A DNA stretch of 64,000 nucleotides from Streptomyces abikoensis (GCF_014648775.1 NZ_BMRT01000003.1:760051-824050); one strand, 5' to 3'. Positions 24,716 to 33,741 are shown, numbered from the stretch's first letter. Notes: generated from the sequence alone by a model not told the origin. Numbers and translations are program-made.

Positions 24716-26742
24716 TACCCGCCCAGTTGTCCCGACAAAGCCTCCGCGTCCGTTGTCGGGGCGTCGCACGTGAAGGCGCGGCATACGTACGCCGCCGGGC
24801 GGGCGTCCAGGAGGGTGCGGCCCGCGAGGAGGGGGATCTCCTCCGAGCCCGGCTCGCCGACCGCGACGACCAGGCCCGGGGCCGTCGACAGCAGCGCGGT
24901 GCGGTGCAGCCGCGCCGTCGCCGGGTGGTCCGCCGGGCCCACGACGGCCACCTCGCGGGGCCCGTCCAGCAACGCCTCGGCGACCGCCAGGCCCCAGCTG
25001 ATGAAGCGCGGCGCCTTCGGCCCCAGCGCCGTCACCACGCCGAGCGCCTTCTCCGCCGCCTCCCGGTGCCGGGCGCTGCCCGTGTACGCGGCGTACGACA
25101 GGAGCGCCCCGGCCGCCGCCGTCCAGCCCGACGGCGTGGCGTTGTCGGTGGGGTCCTGCGGGCGGCGGATCAGCTTCTCGGCGTCGTCGGCGGTGTCGAA
25201 CAGCGCGCCGTCGGGCGTGGTGAAGCGGTCCAGGACGGTGCCCAGGAGCAGCCCGGCGAAGTCGATCCACACGCCCTCGCCCGTGACGCCGGCCAGCGCG
25301 AGGAAGCCCTCGGCGACGTCCGCGTAGTCCTCCAGGACGCCCGCGTGGGTGCCGGGGGCGCCGTCCAGCGAGGTGCGGGCGAGCCGCCCGTGCCAGTCCA
25401 TGTGGACGCGGACGATCAGGTCGGCGGTGTCCGTGGCGGCCTGGATCAGGTCGGGGCGGTCGAAGTAGGCGCCGGCCTCCGCGAGCGCGGCGATGGCCAG
25501 CCCGTTCCAGGCGGCGACGATCTTGTCGTCGCGGCCGGGCCGGGGCCGCCGGTCGCGGGCGGCCAGCAGCCGCGCCCGGACGGACGCGACCTTCCCCGCC
25601 TCCCACAGCCGCTCGGTGTCGGGGAGCTGGAGGACGGACGCGCCCTCCTCGAACGTGCCCTCCTCGGTGACGCCGAAGTGCTCCGCCGCGAGCGCCGCGT
25701 CCTCTTCGCCCAGCACCTCGCGCAACTGCGCGGGCGTCCAGACGTAGTACGCGCCCTCGACGTGCCGGCCGCTGCCGTCGTCGCTGTCGGCGTCCAGCGC
25801 GGACGCGAAGCCGCCCTCGGCCGTGCGGAGTTCGCGGATCATGAAGTCCGCCGTCTCCAGGGCCACGCGCCGGGCGAGCTCCGAGCCGGTGGCCCGCCAG
25901 AGGTGGGCGTACGCCCGGCAGAGCAGGGCGTTGTCGTAGAGCATCTTCTCGAAGTGCGGGACCGTCCACGTGGCGTCGACCGCGTAGCGGGCGAAGCCGC
26001 CGCCGAGCTGGTCGTAGATCCCGCCCCGGGCCATGGCCTCGCAGGTGGCCGTGGCCATCTCCAGGGCGGCCTCGGAGCCGGTGCGCACGTGGTGGCGCAG
26101 CAGGAACTCCAGCGTCATGGACGGCGGGAACTTGGGGGCGCCGCCGAAGCCGCCGCGCGTGGCGTCGAAGTCGCGGGTGAGCCCGAGCAGGGCGGCGTGG
26201 AGCTCCTCCGGGCCGGGGGGCCGGACGGCGTCCACGGCGAGGGAGCGCTCGGAGAGGTCGCGGACGATGCGCCGGGCGACCTGGCCCACCTCGTCGCGGC
26301 GGTCGCTCCAGGCGGCCCGGACGCCCTCCAGGACCTGCCGGAAGCCGGGCATGCCGTGCCGGGGGCCGGGCGGGAAGTAGGTGCCGAAGTAGAAGGGCTC
26401 GGCGTCGGGGGTGAGGAAGACGGTCATGGGCCAGCCGCCGTGGCCGGTGGCGGCCTGGACGGCCTCCATGTAGACCGCGTCGACGTCGGGCCGCTCCTCG
26501 CGGTCGACCTTGACGGAGACGAAGTGCTCGTTGAGGTAGGCGGCCGTCGTTTCGTCCTCGAAGGATTCGTGCGCCATCACATGGCACCAGTGACAGCTCG
26601 AATACCCCACGCTCAGGAGCACGGGCACGCCTCGGCGCCGCGCCTCGGCGAAGGCCTCGGGCGACCAGGGCCACCAGTCGACGGGGTTGTCGGCGTGCTG
26701 GAGGAGGTAGGGGGACGTCTCGTGCGCCAGGCGATTGGGCAT
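24715..26742 (-). CDS. YyaL/SSP411-like thioredoxin-domain protein (DUF255)
   Basis: 675-residue cytosolic protein. Residues about 1-160 form the DUF255 thioredoxin-like domain: [20 protein letters not shown], then the CxxC pair in [17 protein letters not shown] and [12 protein letters not shown]. The rest is an (alpha/alpha)6-barrel like N-acylglucosamine 2-epimerase ([31 protein letters not shown]). The family is widespread, related to mammalian SPATA20, and has no settled biochemical function; a redox role is suspected. The ATG at 26742 begins MPNRLAHET, the usual start; an upstream start at 26820 would add a Pro-rich extension. Confidence 0.92.
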   Translation of the reverse strand: MPNRLAHETSPYLLQHADNPVDWWPWSPEAFAEARRRGVPVLLSVGYSSCHWCHVMAHESFEDETTAAYLNEHFVSVKVDREERPDVDAVYMEAVQAATGHGGWPMTVFLTPDAEPFYFGTYFPPGPRHGMPGFRQVLEGVRAAWSDRRDEVGQVARRIVRDLSERSLAVDAVRPPGPEELHAALLGLTRDFDATRGGFGGAPKFPPSMTLEFLLRHHVRTGSEAALEMATATCEAMARGGIYDQLGGGFARYAVDATWTVPHFEKMLYDNALLCRAYAHLWRATGSELARRVALETADFMIRELRTAEGGFASALDADSDDGSGRHVEGAYYVWTPAQLREVLGEEDAALAAEHFGVTEEGTFEEGASVLQLPDTERLWEAGKVASVRARLLAARDRRPRPGRDDKIVAAWNGLAIAALAEAGAYFDRPDLIQAATDTADLIVRVHMDWHGRLARTSLDGAPGTHAGVLEDYADVAEGFLALAGVTGEGVWIDFAGLLLGTVLDRFTTPDGALFDTADDAEKLIRRPQDPTDNATPSGWTAAAGALLSYAAYTGSARHREAAEKALGVVTALGPKAPRFISWGLAVAEALLDGPREVAVVGPADHPATARLHRTALLSTAPGLVVAVGEPGSEEIPLLAGRTLLDARPAAYVCRAFTCDAPTTDAEALSGQLGG

Positions 26743-26789
26743 GGGCCCATCCTCGCGCACGACGGGCTCCGGGGCGGGCTCCGGCGGCG

Positions 26790-26816
26790 CCGGACGGGCC
26801 GCGGGGGCCCGTCCGG
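26790..26816 (-). terminator. Strong hairpin after the mca/small-membrane operon
   Basis: CCGGACGGGCC (26790-26800) pairs perfectly with GGCCCGTCCGG (26806-26816) with a five-base loop. It lies downstream of the membrane-protein gene ending at 26898 and before the next minus-strand start at 26742. Confidence 0.7.
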
Positions 26817-26897
26817 TCATGCCGTCGTGTACGCCACCGTCACGATGCCGCCGTGAACGACGCCGCCGTCACGGACACCGCCGTTACGCCGCCGGCG

Positions 26898-27098
26898 TCA
26901 GGCGGTCGTCTTGCCGGCCTCGCCCGACGGGTCGGGCGCCTCCTCGAAGTCCACCCGCTTCATGTGCTTGTTCATGGACTTCATCAGAAACCACACGGCC
27001 CCGCCGATGACGGCGAAGACGATGAAGCCGAGGACTCCGGGGGTGACCTTGTTCTGGTCGAGATCCGCGGCGGCAAGCGTAAGGGCGCTCATCATCAT
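26898..27098 (-). CDS. Small membrane protein downstream of mca
   Basis: 66-residue single-pass membrane protein: a short N-terminus (MMMSALTLAAADLDQNK), one helix (GVLGFIVFAVIGGAVWFLM) and a basic then acidic tail (KSMNKHMKRVDFEEAPDPSG). Its start lies four bases after the mca stop, so translation is probably coupled. Three consecutive ATGs at 27098-27090 could start it. It appears to be a conserved companion of mca in Streptomyces, but no role is known. Confidence 0.75.
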   Translation of the reverse strand: MMMSALTLAAADLDQNKVTPGVLGFIVFAVIGGAVWFLMKSMNKHMKRVDFEEAPDPSGEAGKTTA

Positions 27099-27102
27099 GG
27101 GG

Positions 27103-27972
27103 TCAATTGTTGCGGATGCCCGCGAAGAGGTCGTCCTCGGGGAGGGAAGTGTCGACGAGGGACTTCGCCAGCTCGTACTCCTCGGTCGGCCAGACCTCGC
27201 GCTGGATGTCCATCGGCACCCGGAACCAGCCGCCGTCCGGGTCGATCTGCGTGGCGTGGGCGATCAGGGCCTTGTCGCGGATCTCGAAGAAGTCGGCGCA
27301 CGGCACGAACGTGGTCAGGGTGCGCTCGCGGCCCATCTCGTCCCAGCGCTTGAGCCACTCGCCGTACGGGGACTCCAGGCCGCGCTCGATCAGCGCGTCG
27401 TGGAGGGCCTGGGTGCGCTGACGGTTGAAGCCCTGGTTGTAGTAGAGCTTCTGCGGCTGCCAGGGCTCGCCGGCCTCGGGGTAGCGCTCGGGGTCGCCCG
27501 CGGCGTCGAAGGCCACCATCGAGATCTTGTGGGTCATGATGTGGTCGGGGTGCGGGTAGCCGCCGTTCTCGTCGTACGTGGTGATCACGTGCGGGCGGAA
27601 CTCGCGGATCAGCTTCACCAGCCGGCCGGCCGCCTCCTCGACGTCCTGCAGTGCGAAGCAGCCCTCGGGCAGCGGCGGGAGCGGATCGCCCTCGGGGAGA
27701 CCGGAGTCGACGAAGCCCAGCCACTCCTGCTTGACGCCGAGGATGTCGCGGGCCTCGGCCATCTCCTTGGCGCGGACCTCGTGGATGTTCTTCTCGATGT
27801 ACGGGTCGCCCTGGAGCTTGGGGTTGAGGATGGAGCCGCGCTCACCACCCGTGCAGGTGGCGACCAGCACGTCCACCCCCTCGGACACGTACTTGGCCAT
27901 CGTGGCCGCGCCCTTGCTCGACTCGTCGTCGGGGTGGGCGTGAACGGCCATCATTCGCAGCTGCTCAGTCAA
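27103..27972 (-). CDS. mca: Mycothiol S-conjugate amidase
   Basis: 289-residue zinc amidohydrolase of the LmbE/PIG-L family. It cleaves mycothiol adducts to release a mercapturic acid, part of actinobacterial thiol detoxification. The zinc motif AHPDDESSKGAATMAKY (HPDD) and the late GGYPHPDHIMTH histidines are present, with the Mca-type insert LQGDPYIEKNIHEVR. GAGGA lies seven bases before a TTG at 27972 (MTEQLRMMAVHAHPDD); a GTG at 27990 would add six residues but lacks a good SD. The small membrane gene follows after four bases. Confidence 0.93.
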   Translation of the reverse strand: MTEQLRMMAVHAHPDDESSKGAATMAKYVSEGVDVLVATCTGGERGSILNPKLQGDPYIEKNIHEVRAKEMAEARDILGVKQEWLGFVDSGLPEGDPLPPLPEGCFALQDVEEAAGRLVKLIREFRPHVITTYDENGGYPHPDHIMTHKISMVAFDAAGDPERYPEAGEPWQPQKLYYNQGFNRQRTQALHDALIERGLESPYGEWLKRWDEMGRERTLTTFVPCADFFEIRDKALIAHATQIDPDGGWFRVPMDIQREVWPTEEYELAKSLVDTSLPEDDLFAGIRNN

Positions 27973-28008
27973 CGCTCGGTCCTCAGTCACTGGTCATGGC
28001 CCCTCCCA

Positions 28009-28035
28009 TTGGACATCCGGGGCGCCTCCTATAGT
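28009..28035 (+). promoter_or_regulatory. Possible promoter for the DUF4307 gene
   Basis: TTGGAC (28009-28014) and TATAGT (28030-28035) lie between the divergent mca and DUF4307 genes. The -10 is good; the 15-base spacer is short, so the -35 assignment is uncertain. Confidence 0.35.
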
Positions 28036-28094
28036 GACCGAAGCGGGACGCGTTTCATTCCGCGTTCACAAATCGGCGCCCAGGAGGAACGATC

Positions 28095-28505
28095 ATGGCT
28101 GCGGAGCGCGATGCCCTGCCCGAGGGCCGCTACGGCCGCTCGGCGGACGAGCGCGCCGACCGCAAGCTGAAGATCGTCGGGGCGGTGCTCGGCGCGGCGC
28201 TGCTCGGCTTCGTCGGCTGGGCCGGTGTGCACTACATCACCTCGTCGGAGGTGACCGGTCAGCTCATCCGGTCGAAGACCGTCTCCGACACGGCCGTGCA
28301 GGCGGTCGTGGAGGTGCGCAAGGAGAAGGACGCCGTCGCGGTGTGCACCCTGCGCTCGCTGGGGGCGGACGGCGGCGAGGTGGCCCGCAAGGACGTGACC
28401 TTCGACCGGCGCGAGGACCACTTCAGCCAGCTGGTGGAGATCCGGACGACGGCCCACGCCAGCGCCACGGAGCTGGAGGGCTGCCGGACCGCGTCGCGGG
28501 GCTGA
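28095..28505 (+). CDS. DUF4307 membrane-anchored protein
   Basis: 136-residue protein with a cytoplasmic Arg/Asp-rich N-terminus (LPEGRYGRSADERADRKLK), one helix (IVGAVLGAALLGFVGWAGVH) and an external domain containing CTLRSLGADGGEVARKDVTF and a single later Cys (ELEGC), which could pair with the first. The RYGR signature and this layout are typical of DUF4307, an actinobacterial family of unknown function found near mca. AGGAGG precedes the ATG. Confidence 0.85.
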   Translation: MAAERDALPEGRYGRSADERADRKLKIVGAVLGAALLGFVGWAGVHYITSSEVTGQLIRSKTVSDTAVQAVVEVRKEKDAVAVCTLRSLGADGGEVARKDVTFDRREDHFSQLVEIRTTAHASATELEGCRTASRG

Positions 28506-28724
28506 CACCGCCGGGCGTACCGCCGAGTGTTACCCGGAGATACCGCGCTGACCTGCGTTAACAGGATTCTTGCGCGTTTTCTCCCGCTTACTCCTTCCCC
28601 CCTTCGGGACGTAATTGTTAGGCTCGTGGTTTCGCCCCGCTTTGAAGGTGCACCCTTCTGAGTAGGGCGTTCATTTGTATCGAGATGCATCCCCAGCATT
28701 CCCCAGTACCGACGAGGAGCACCT

Positions 28725-29222
28725 GTGACCCAGACCAGCGACAACGTCACCTGGCTGACTCAGGAGGCGTACAACCAGCTCAAGGCCGAGCTGGAGTACC
28801 TGTCTGGTCCCGCTCGCACCGAGATCGCCGCGAAGATCGCGGCGGCCCGCGAGGAAGGTGACCTGCGAGAGAACGGCGGGTACCACGCGGCCAAGGAGGA
28901 GCAGGGCAAGCAGGAGCTCCGCGTCCGGCAGCTGACGCAGCTCCTCGAGTCCGCCAAGGTCGGCGAGGCCCCCGCCACGGACGGCGTGGTGGCCCCCGGC
29001 ATGGTCGTCACCATCGCCTTCGACGGCGACCCGGACGACACCCTGGACTTCCTGCTGGCCTCCCGCGAGTACGCCAGCTCGGACATCGAGACGTACTCCC
29101 CGCAGTCCCCGCTCGGCAGCGGCGTCAACGGCAAGAAGATCGGCGAGGACGCCCAGTACGAGCTGCCGAACGGCAAGAAGGCCATGGTCCGCATCCTGGA
29201 GGCCAAGCCCTACAGCGGCTGA
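28725..29222 (+). CDS. greA: Transcription elongation factor GreA
   Basis: 165-residue factor that stimulates RNA cleavage in backtracked RNA polymerase. The N-terminal coiled coil (LTQEAYNQLKAELEYLSGPA, REEGDLRENGGYHAAKEEQG) carries the acidic tip residues DLRENG; the C-terminal FKBP-like domain includes TYSPQSPLGSGVNGKKIGE. GAGGAG lies six bases before the GTG at 28725. The upstream 219-base gap holds the promoter, with AT-rich patches but no hexamer pair I can assign confidently. A 42-bp perfect palindrome ends the gene. Confidence 0.97.
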   Translation: MTQTSDNVTWLTQEAYNQLKAELEYLSGPARTEIAAKIAAAREEGDLRENGGYHAAKEEQGKQELRVRQLTQLLESAKVGEAPATDGVVAPGMVVTIAFDGDPDDTLDFLLASREYASSDIETYSPQSPLGSGVNGKKIGEDAQYELPNGKKAMVRILEAKPYSG

Positions 29223-29239
29223 GCGCCCCCGGAGCGACG

Positions 29240-29281
29240 CGCCGGAGCTCCGGACCCGTGCACGGGTCCGGAGCTCCGGCG
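29240..29281. terminator. 42-bp perfect palindrome between convergent genes
   Basis: Each 21-base arm is the exact reverse complement of the other, with the centre at CCCGTGCACGGG. It lies 18 bases after greA and 15 bases before the end of the convergent ABC permease gene, ideal for a two-way terminator. Confidence 0.85.
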
Positions 29282-29295
29282 TATCCGCACCGCGT

Positions 29296-30159
29296 TCACG
29301 CCGTCGCCGAGCGGTACTTGCGCACCGACAGCGCCCGGAAGACCGCGATGATCAGCAGGGACCAGAGCACCGACGCCCACACCGGGTGCTGCATCGGCCA
29401 CGCGGCCGGTACCGGATAGCCCTGCGGCACGTTGCCGAACAGCTCCCGGGCGGCCTGCACGGTGGCGCTGAAGGGGTTCCACTCCGCGATGGTGCGCAGC
29501 ACGGTGGGCATATTGCCCGAGGGCACGAAGGCGTTGGAGATGAAGGTGAGCGGGAAGAGCCAGATCAGCCCGCCCGAGGTGGCCGCCTCCGGGGTCCGGA
29601 CGGACAGCCCGATGAGCGCGCCGATCCAGGAGAACGCGTAGCCCAGCAGGAGCAGCAGGGCGAAGCCGCCGAGCGCCTTGAGGACGCCCTCGTGGATCCG
29701 CCAGCCGACGATGACCGCCACGATCGCCAGGACGACGAGGGTGAGGGCCGTCTGCACCAGGTCGGCGAGGGTGCGGCCGGTGAGCACCGCGCCCCGGGCC
29801 ATGGGCAGGGAGCGGAAGCGGTCGATGAGGCCCTTGTGCATGTCGTCGGCGATGCCCGCGCCCGCGCCGGCCGTGGCGAAGGTGACGGTCTGGGCGAAGA
29901 TGCCCGCCATGAGGAACTCGCGGTAGGTGCCGGGGTCGGTGCTGCCGCCCACGGCGATCGAGCCGCCGAAGACATAGCTGAACAGCACCACGAACATGAT
30001 CGGCTGGACGAGGCCGAAGACGACGACCTCGGGGATCCGGATCATGCGGATCAGGTTCCGCTGGGCGACGACCAGGGAGTCGCGGACGGACTGGACGGCC
30101 GCCCCGCCGCGTGCCGCGGGCACGGGCCGCCGGGACAGGGTGGTGCCGGTCACGGTCAT
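29296..30159 (-). CDS. ABC-2 type exporter permease (DrrB-like)
   Basis: 287-residue inner-membrane permease with about six helices. The N-terminal RNLIRMIRIPEVVVFGLVQP and the ABC-2 signature region LIWLFPLTFISNAFVPSGNM are typical of daunorubicin-resistance DrrB proteins. Its start overlaps the ATPase stop as ATGA, so the two form one transporter. Substrate is unknown; DrrAB-like exporters often move hydrophobic compounds or lipids. Confidence 0.92.
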   Translation of the reverse strand: MTVTGTTLSRRPVPAARGGAAVQSVRDSLVVAQRNLIRMIRIPEVVVFGLVQPIMFVVLFSYVFGGSIAVGGSTDPGTYREFLMAGIFAQTVTFATAGAGAGIADDMHKGLIDRFRSLPMARGAVLTGRTLADLVQTALTLVVLAIVAVIVGWRIHEGVLKALGGFALLLLLGYAFSWIGALIGLSVRTPEAATSGGLIWLFPLTFISNAFVPSGNMPTVLRTIAEWNPFSATVQAARELFGNVPQGYPVPAAWPMQHPVWASVLWSLLIIAVFRALSVRKYRSATA

Positions 30160-31184
30160 GGCCCCGCCACCTCCTTCGGCTCGACAGAACGCTCGACGGA
30201 ATCGTCCGGACCGGAGGCGGATCCGCCCGGGCCGGGTTCGTCGCTCGCGGCCGCGTGCCCGGTGAGCGAGATGAAGACGTCGTCGAGGGTCGGGCGGCGC
30301 AGGGCGATGTCGTCGATCTCGATGCCGCGCCCGTCCAGCTCCCGGATGACCTCGGCGAGCAGCTTGGCGCCGCCGGAGACGGGGACGATGACCTTGCGGG
30401 TGTGCTCCTCGACGGTGGGCTCGCCCTTGCCGAAGGCGCGGATGACGCCGAGGGCGGGGGCGATGTGCTCGCGCTCGTGGACGACCAGTTCGACGCGCTC
30501 CCCGCCCGTGCGCGCCTTGAGCTGGTCGGAGGTGCCGCGGGCGATGACCCTGCCGTGGTCGATCACGCAGATGTCGTGGGCGAGGTGGTCGGCCTCCTCC
30601 AGGTACTGCGTGGTGAGCAGCAGGGTCGTCCCGCCGGCGACGAGCTCCTGGATGACCTCCCAGAGCGCCTGGCGGTTGCGGGGGTCCAGGCCGGTGGTGG
30701 GCTCGTCCATGAACATCACGGGCGGGCTGACGACCAGGGCGGCGGCGAGGTCGAGGCGGCGGCGCATGCCGCCGGAGTAGGTCTTGGCGGGCCGGTCGGC
30801 GGCCTCGGCGAGGTTGAAGCGCTCCAGCAGCTCGCCGGCGCGGGCCTTGGCGTCGCGCCCGCTGAGCTGGTAGAGCCGGCCGACCATCCGGAGGTTCTCA
30901 CGGCCCGTCAGGTATTCGTCGACGGCGGCGAATTGGCCGGACAGGCCGATGGCGTGCCGGACGTCGTTGGGTTTCCTCAGTACGTCGATGCCCGCCACCA
31001 CGGCTTTACCGCGGTCGGGTTTGATCAGGGTGGTGAGCACGCGCACGGCGGTGGTCTTGCCGGCGCCATTGGGGCCGAGCAGTCCTAGAACGGACCCTTC
31101 CGGAACGTCGAGATCGACGCCGTTCAGAGCCGTGACGTCGCCGAAGGTCTTGACCAGGCCTTCGGCGTAAATAGCGCCTGGCAT
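30156..31184 (-). CDS. ABC exporter ATPase (DrrA-like)
   Basis: 342-residue ATPase. It has Walker A GPNGAGKTTAV, the Q-loop region GLSGQFAAVDEYLTGREN, signature YSGGMRRRLDLAAAL, Walker B MFMDEPTTGLD and a switch His in LLLTTQYLEEADHLA. A C-terminal DrrA-type regulatory segment of about 90 residues ends in an Asp/Pro/Gly-rich tail. It drives the permease encoded by the next, overlapping gene. The upstream region has an AT-rich inverted repeat that may be its operator. Confidence 0.94.
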   Translation of the reverse strand: MPGAIYAEGLVKTFGDVTALNGVDLDVPEGSVLGLLGPNGAGKTTAVRVLTTLIKPDRGKAVVAGIDVLRKPNDVRHAIGLSGQFAAVDEYLTGRENLRMVGRLYQLSGRDAKARAGELLERFNLAEAADRPAKTYSGGMRRRLDLAAALVVSPPVMFMDEPTTGLDPRNRQALWEVIQELVAGGTTLLLTTQYLEEADHLAHDICVIDHGRVIARGTSDQLKARTGGERVELVVHEREHIAPALGVIRAFGKGEPTVEEHTRKVIVPVSGGAKLLAEVIRELDGRGIEIDDIALRRPTLDDVFISLTGHAAASDEPGPGGSASGPDDSVERSVEPKEVAGP

Positions 31185-31206
31185 GGATGTTCTCCCCGTT
31201 TGGGTG

Positions 31207-31227
31207 ACGTAATAGTTGATTTTACGT
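31207..31227. promoter_or_regulatory. Inverted repeat before the ABC exporter operon
   Basis: ACGTAA-N9-TTACGT lies 22 bases upstream of the ATPase start in an AT-rich pocket (TAATAGTTGATTTT). The dyad and location suggest a repressor site over the promoter; no regulator gene is adjacent on that side. Confidence 0.5.
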
Positions 31228-31322
31228 TCATCGGTGGCGATCCGCCCTCTGAATGAATGCCACCGGATAATGGGTGGCCCTTACTTCCGGATATCGGGGG
31301 CGGCCCGGATATCCGGGGACGG

Positions 31323-32540
31323 TCAGAGGGACAGCGGATAACCGGCGGCGCGCAGGGCCTCGCGCACCTCCGCGCGGTGCTCCGGGCCCGCCGTCTCCAG
31401 GTGGAGCTCGACCTCGGCCTCCGTCAGTCCCAGGCGGGGGTCGGTGCGTTCGTGGACGACGTCGACGACGTTGGCGTTCGCGACGGAGAGCACTTCCAGC
31501 AGCGCGGCGAGCGCCCCGGGGCGGTCCGGCAGCGGCAGCCGCAGCGACAGGTAGCGGCCCTCGGCGGCCATACCGTGGCGCAGGACCCGCTGCAACAGCA
31601 GCGGATCGACGTTGCCGCCCGACAGCACGGCCACCACCGGGCCCCGGTCCCGGAACGAGCCGGGGTCCGCCAGCAGCGCCGCCACCGGGCTCGCGCCCGC
31701 CGGCTCGACGACGAGCTTGGCCCGCTCCAGACAGAGCAGCAGGGCGGCGGCGATCCCGTCCTCGGAGACGGTGCGCACCTCGTCGACCAGCCGCGCGACG
31801 ATCCGGAACGGCACCTCGCCGGGGCGGGCGACGTTGATGCCGTCCGCCATCGTCACGGCGTCCGCCACCGCCACCGGGTGGCCGGCGGCCAGCGACGGCG
31901 GGTACGCGGCGGCGCCCGCCGCCTGGACGCCCACGATCCGCACGTCCGGCCGCAGCGCCTTGACCGCCACCGCGATCCCGGCGATCAGCCCGCCCCCGCC
32001 GACCGCCACGACGACGGTGCGCACCTCGGGGCACTGCTGGAGGATCTCCAGCCCGACCGTGCCCTGGCCGGCCACGATGTCCGGGTGGTCGTAGGGGTGG
32101 ACGAGCACCGCGCCCGTCCGCTCCGCCCACGCGCGGGCCGCGCCCAGCGCCTCGTCCAGGCCCTGGCCACAGGCGCGCACCTCGGCGCCGTACTCGCGGG
32201 TGGCGGCCATCTTCGGCAGCGGGGCGCCCTCCGGCATGAACACCGTCGACCGCACCCCCAGCAGGGAGGCGGCCAGCGCGACGCCCTGCGCGTGGTTGCC
32301 GGCGCTGGCGGCGACGACGCCCGCCGCGCGCTCGGGGGGCGTCAGGGCGGCGATCCGCGCATAGGCGCCGCGGATCTTGAACGAGCCGGTGCGCTGGAGG
32401 TTCTCGCACTTGAGGCGGACGGGCGCGCCGACGAGCCCGGACAGGTGGCGGCTGCTCTGCAGGGCGGTGACCCGGGCGATCCCCGACAGCGTCTCCCGCG
32501 CCCGGCGCACATCGTCGAGGGTCACCGGACGTGCGGCCAT
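31323..32540 (-). CDS. ilvA: Threonine ammonia-lyase
   Basis: 405-residue PLP enzyme converting threonine to 2-oxobutyrate for isoleucine synthesis or catabolism. The PLP lysine is in QRTGSFKIRGAY, the phosphate loop is VGGGGLIAGIA, and the Ser-rich ASAGNHAQGVA segment is present. A C-terminal ACT domain (SLRLPLPDRPGALAALLEVL to the end) suggests allosteric control. The ATG at 32540 starts MAARPVTLDDVRRARETL, the family start; earlier in-frame codons look noncoding. A GAGGA lies almost against the start. It is divergent from a MarR gene, with a 216-base gap between. Confidence 0.93.
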   Translation of the reverse strand: MAARPVTLDDVRRARETLSGIARVTALQSSRHLSGLVGAPVRLKCENLQRTGSFKIRGAYARIAALTPPERAAGVVAASAGNHAQGVALAASLLGVRSTVFMPEGAPLPKMAATREYGAEVRACGQGLDEALGAARAWAERTGAVLVHPYDHPDIVAGQGTVGLEILQQCPEVRTVVVAVGGGGLIAGIAVAVKALRPDVRIVGVQAAGAAAYPPSLAAGHPVAVADAVTMADGINVARPGEVPFRIVARLVDEVRTVSEDGIAAALLLCLERAKLVVEPAGASPVAALLADPGSFRDRGPVVAVLSGGNVDPLLLQRVLRHGMAAEGRYLSLRLPLPDRPGALAALLEVLSVANANVVDVVHERTDPRLGLTEAEVELHLETAGPEHRAEVREALRAAGYPLSL

Positions 32541-32756
32541 GTCCTCAGTATCGCGCCGTGGCGAAGGCCCCGGCCGGGGCGGATAAATGGGGCATACAGC
32601 AAGGACGTAAGGGGCGATCCGGGCGGCGCATACATACATACCGACCGGTTTGCGGAGCACTGGTACAACAGCGTGCGGGGACGCGTACTCTGTCCCCCAT
32701 TCTCAGCGATTCCAGCTCCGCATCCCCTGCCCGCCGTACGAAGTGAGCCCCAGGCC

Positions 32757-33260
32757 ATGCCCACCTCTCAGGACATGACGACCGACCTCGCCCCCGGTGT
32801 CCTCGACGCCCTCCAGCACCAGGTGGCCGTCTTCGCCCGCCGCGCCGAGCAGACCCGGCTCGGGGGCGTAGGCCGGGTCCACAACTCCATGGACCGCGCC
32901 GCCTACCTCCTGCTCAACCGCCTCGACCAGGAAGGCCCCATGGGCGTCAAGGCGCTCGCCGCGGGCATGGGCATCGACTCCTCGACCGTCACCCGCCAGG
33001 TGGCGCCGCTCGTCGACACCGGTCTGGTCAAGCGCACCTCGCACCCCGAGGACGGCCGCGCCGTCGTCCTTCAGCTCTCCCCGCGCGGCAAGGCCCGCCT
33101 GGAGGAGGTCCGCGCCTCCCGGCGCGAGCTGATGGCGCTGTGCACCCAGGGGTGGTCCGAGGACGAGCGGGACGTCTTCTGCACCCTGCTCACCCGCTTC
33201 AACTCGGCCCTGTCCGACATCCACTTCACCCAGCCCCAGCAGGTTCCGCCGGCCTCTTGA
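32757..33260 (+). CDS. MarR-family transcriptional regulator
   Basis: 167-residue winged-helix regulator. The DNA-binding region is GVKALAAGMGIDSSTVTRQV with the wing HPEDGRAVVLQLSPRGKARL. N- and C-terminal helices would form the dimer. It is divergent from ilvA; the intervening gap has ATACATACATACCGACCGGT near 32630, a possible operator. The start at 32757 gives MPTSQDMTTDLAPG. Ligand unknown. Confidence 0.9.
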   Translation: MPTSQDMTTDLAPGVLDALQHQVAVFARRAEQTRLGGVGRVHNSMDRAAYLLLNRLDQEGPMGVKALAAGMGIDSSTVTRQVAPLVDTGLVKRTSHPEDGRAVVLQLSPRGKARLEEVRASRRELMALCTQGWSEDERDVFCTLLTRFNSALSDIHFTQPQQVPPAS

Positions 33261-33277
33261 CCGGATCGCGCGGCTGT

Positions 33278-33319
33278 CCTCTTCTGGAGGGGTGCGAGCC
33301 TCTTCTGGAGGGGTGCGAG
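33278..33319 (+). repeat. 21-bp tandem duplication carrying SD and GTG
   Basis: Two perfect adjacent 21-base copies (33278-33298 and 33299-33319), each containing TTCTGGAGGGGTGCGAG. Each supplies GGAGG and an in-frame GTG (33292 and 33313) for the sigma-like gene. Confidence 0.9.
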
Positions 33320-33741
33320 AGCGGCGGGACGCCCGGGAGCGCCGCCGCGCCCGGGAGTTCGAAGCGTTCGCCGGCGGCGCGGGCGGCAGGCTGCTGCGCA
33401 CCGCGCTGCTGCTGACCGGCGACCGGGAGGCCGCCGAACGACTGCTGACCCGCGCCCTCGCCCGCACGTACGCCGCCTGGGACGGCCTCGGCGGCGAGGA
33501 TCCGTACGAGCGCACCCGCCAGGAGCTCGTGGCGCGTTACGCCCGCTCCCGCTCGGCGAGGTGTCACCGCCAGGGGGACGGGGACGGGCCGTTGGCCCGG
33601 CTCACGTCGCGGGAGCGGCTGGTGGTCGTGCTGCGGCTGTACGAGGGGGTCGCCGAGGAACAGACGGCGGCGGCGCTCGGGGTATCCGTGGAGCGCGTGC
33701 GCGCGCTGTGCGCGCGGGCCGTCCTCACGGTGGCCGCGTGA
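33292..33741 (+). CDS. Truncated SigE-family sigma-factor-like protein
   Basis: 149-residue protein resembling the actinobacterial SigE-family ECF sigma factors. The N-terminal half (FEAFAGGAGGRLLRTALLLT, EAAERLLTRALARTYAAW) corresponds to part of sigma region 2, but the usual -10-recognition motif is poorly kept. The C-terminal part (LTSRERLVVVLRLYEGVAEE, GVSVERVRALCARAVL) is a region-4-like helix-turn-helix. GTG at 33292 or 33313 may start it because a 21-bp duplication doubles the SD. Its stop overlaps the start of a small membrane protein as GTGA, the arrangement of sigma/anti-sigma pairs. It may be a divergent or inactive sigma factor. Confidence 0.7.
   Translation: MRASSGGVRERRDARERRRAREFEAFAGGAGGRLLRTALLLTGDREAAERLLTRALARTYAAWDGLGGEDPYERTRQELVARYARSRSARCHRQGDGDGPLARLTSRERLVVVLRLYEGVAEEQTAAALGVSVERVRALCARAVLTVAA

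Noticed and set aside
23942..26674. Very long open frame (over 900 codons) on the minus strand
   Set aside because: It overlaps the YyaL-like gene in another frame and consists of Arg/Gly/Ala runs without domains.
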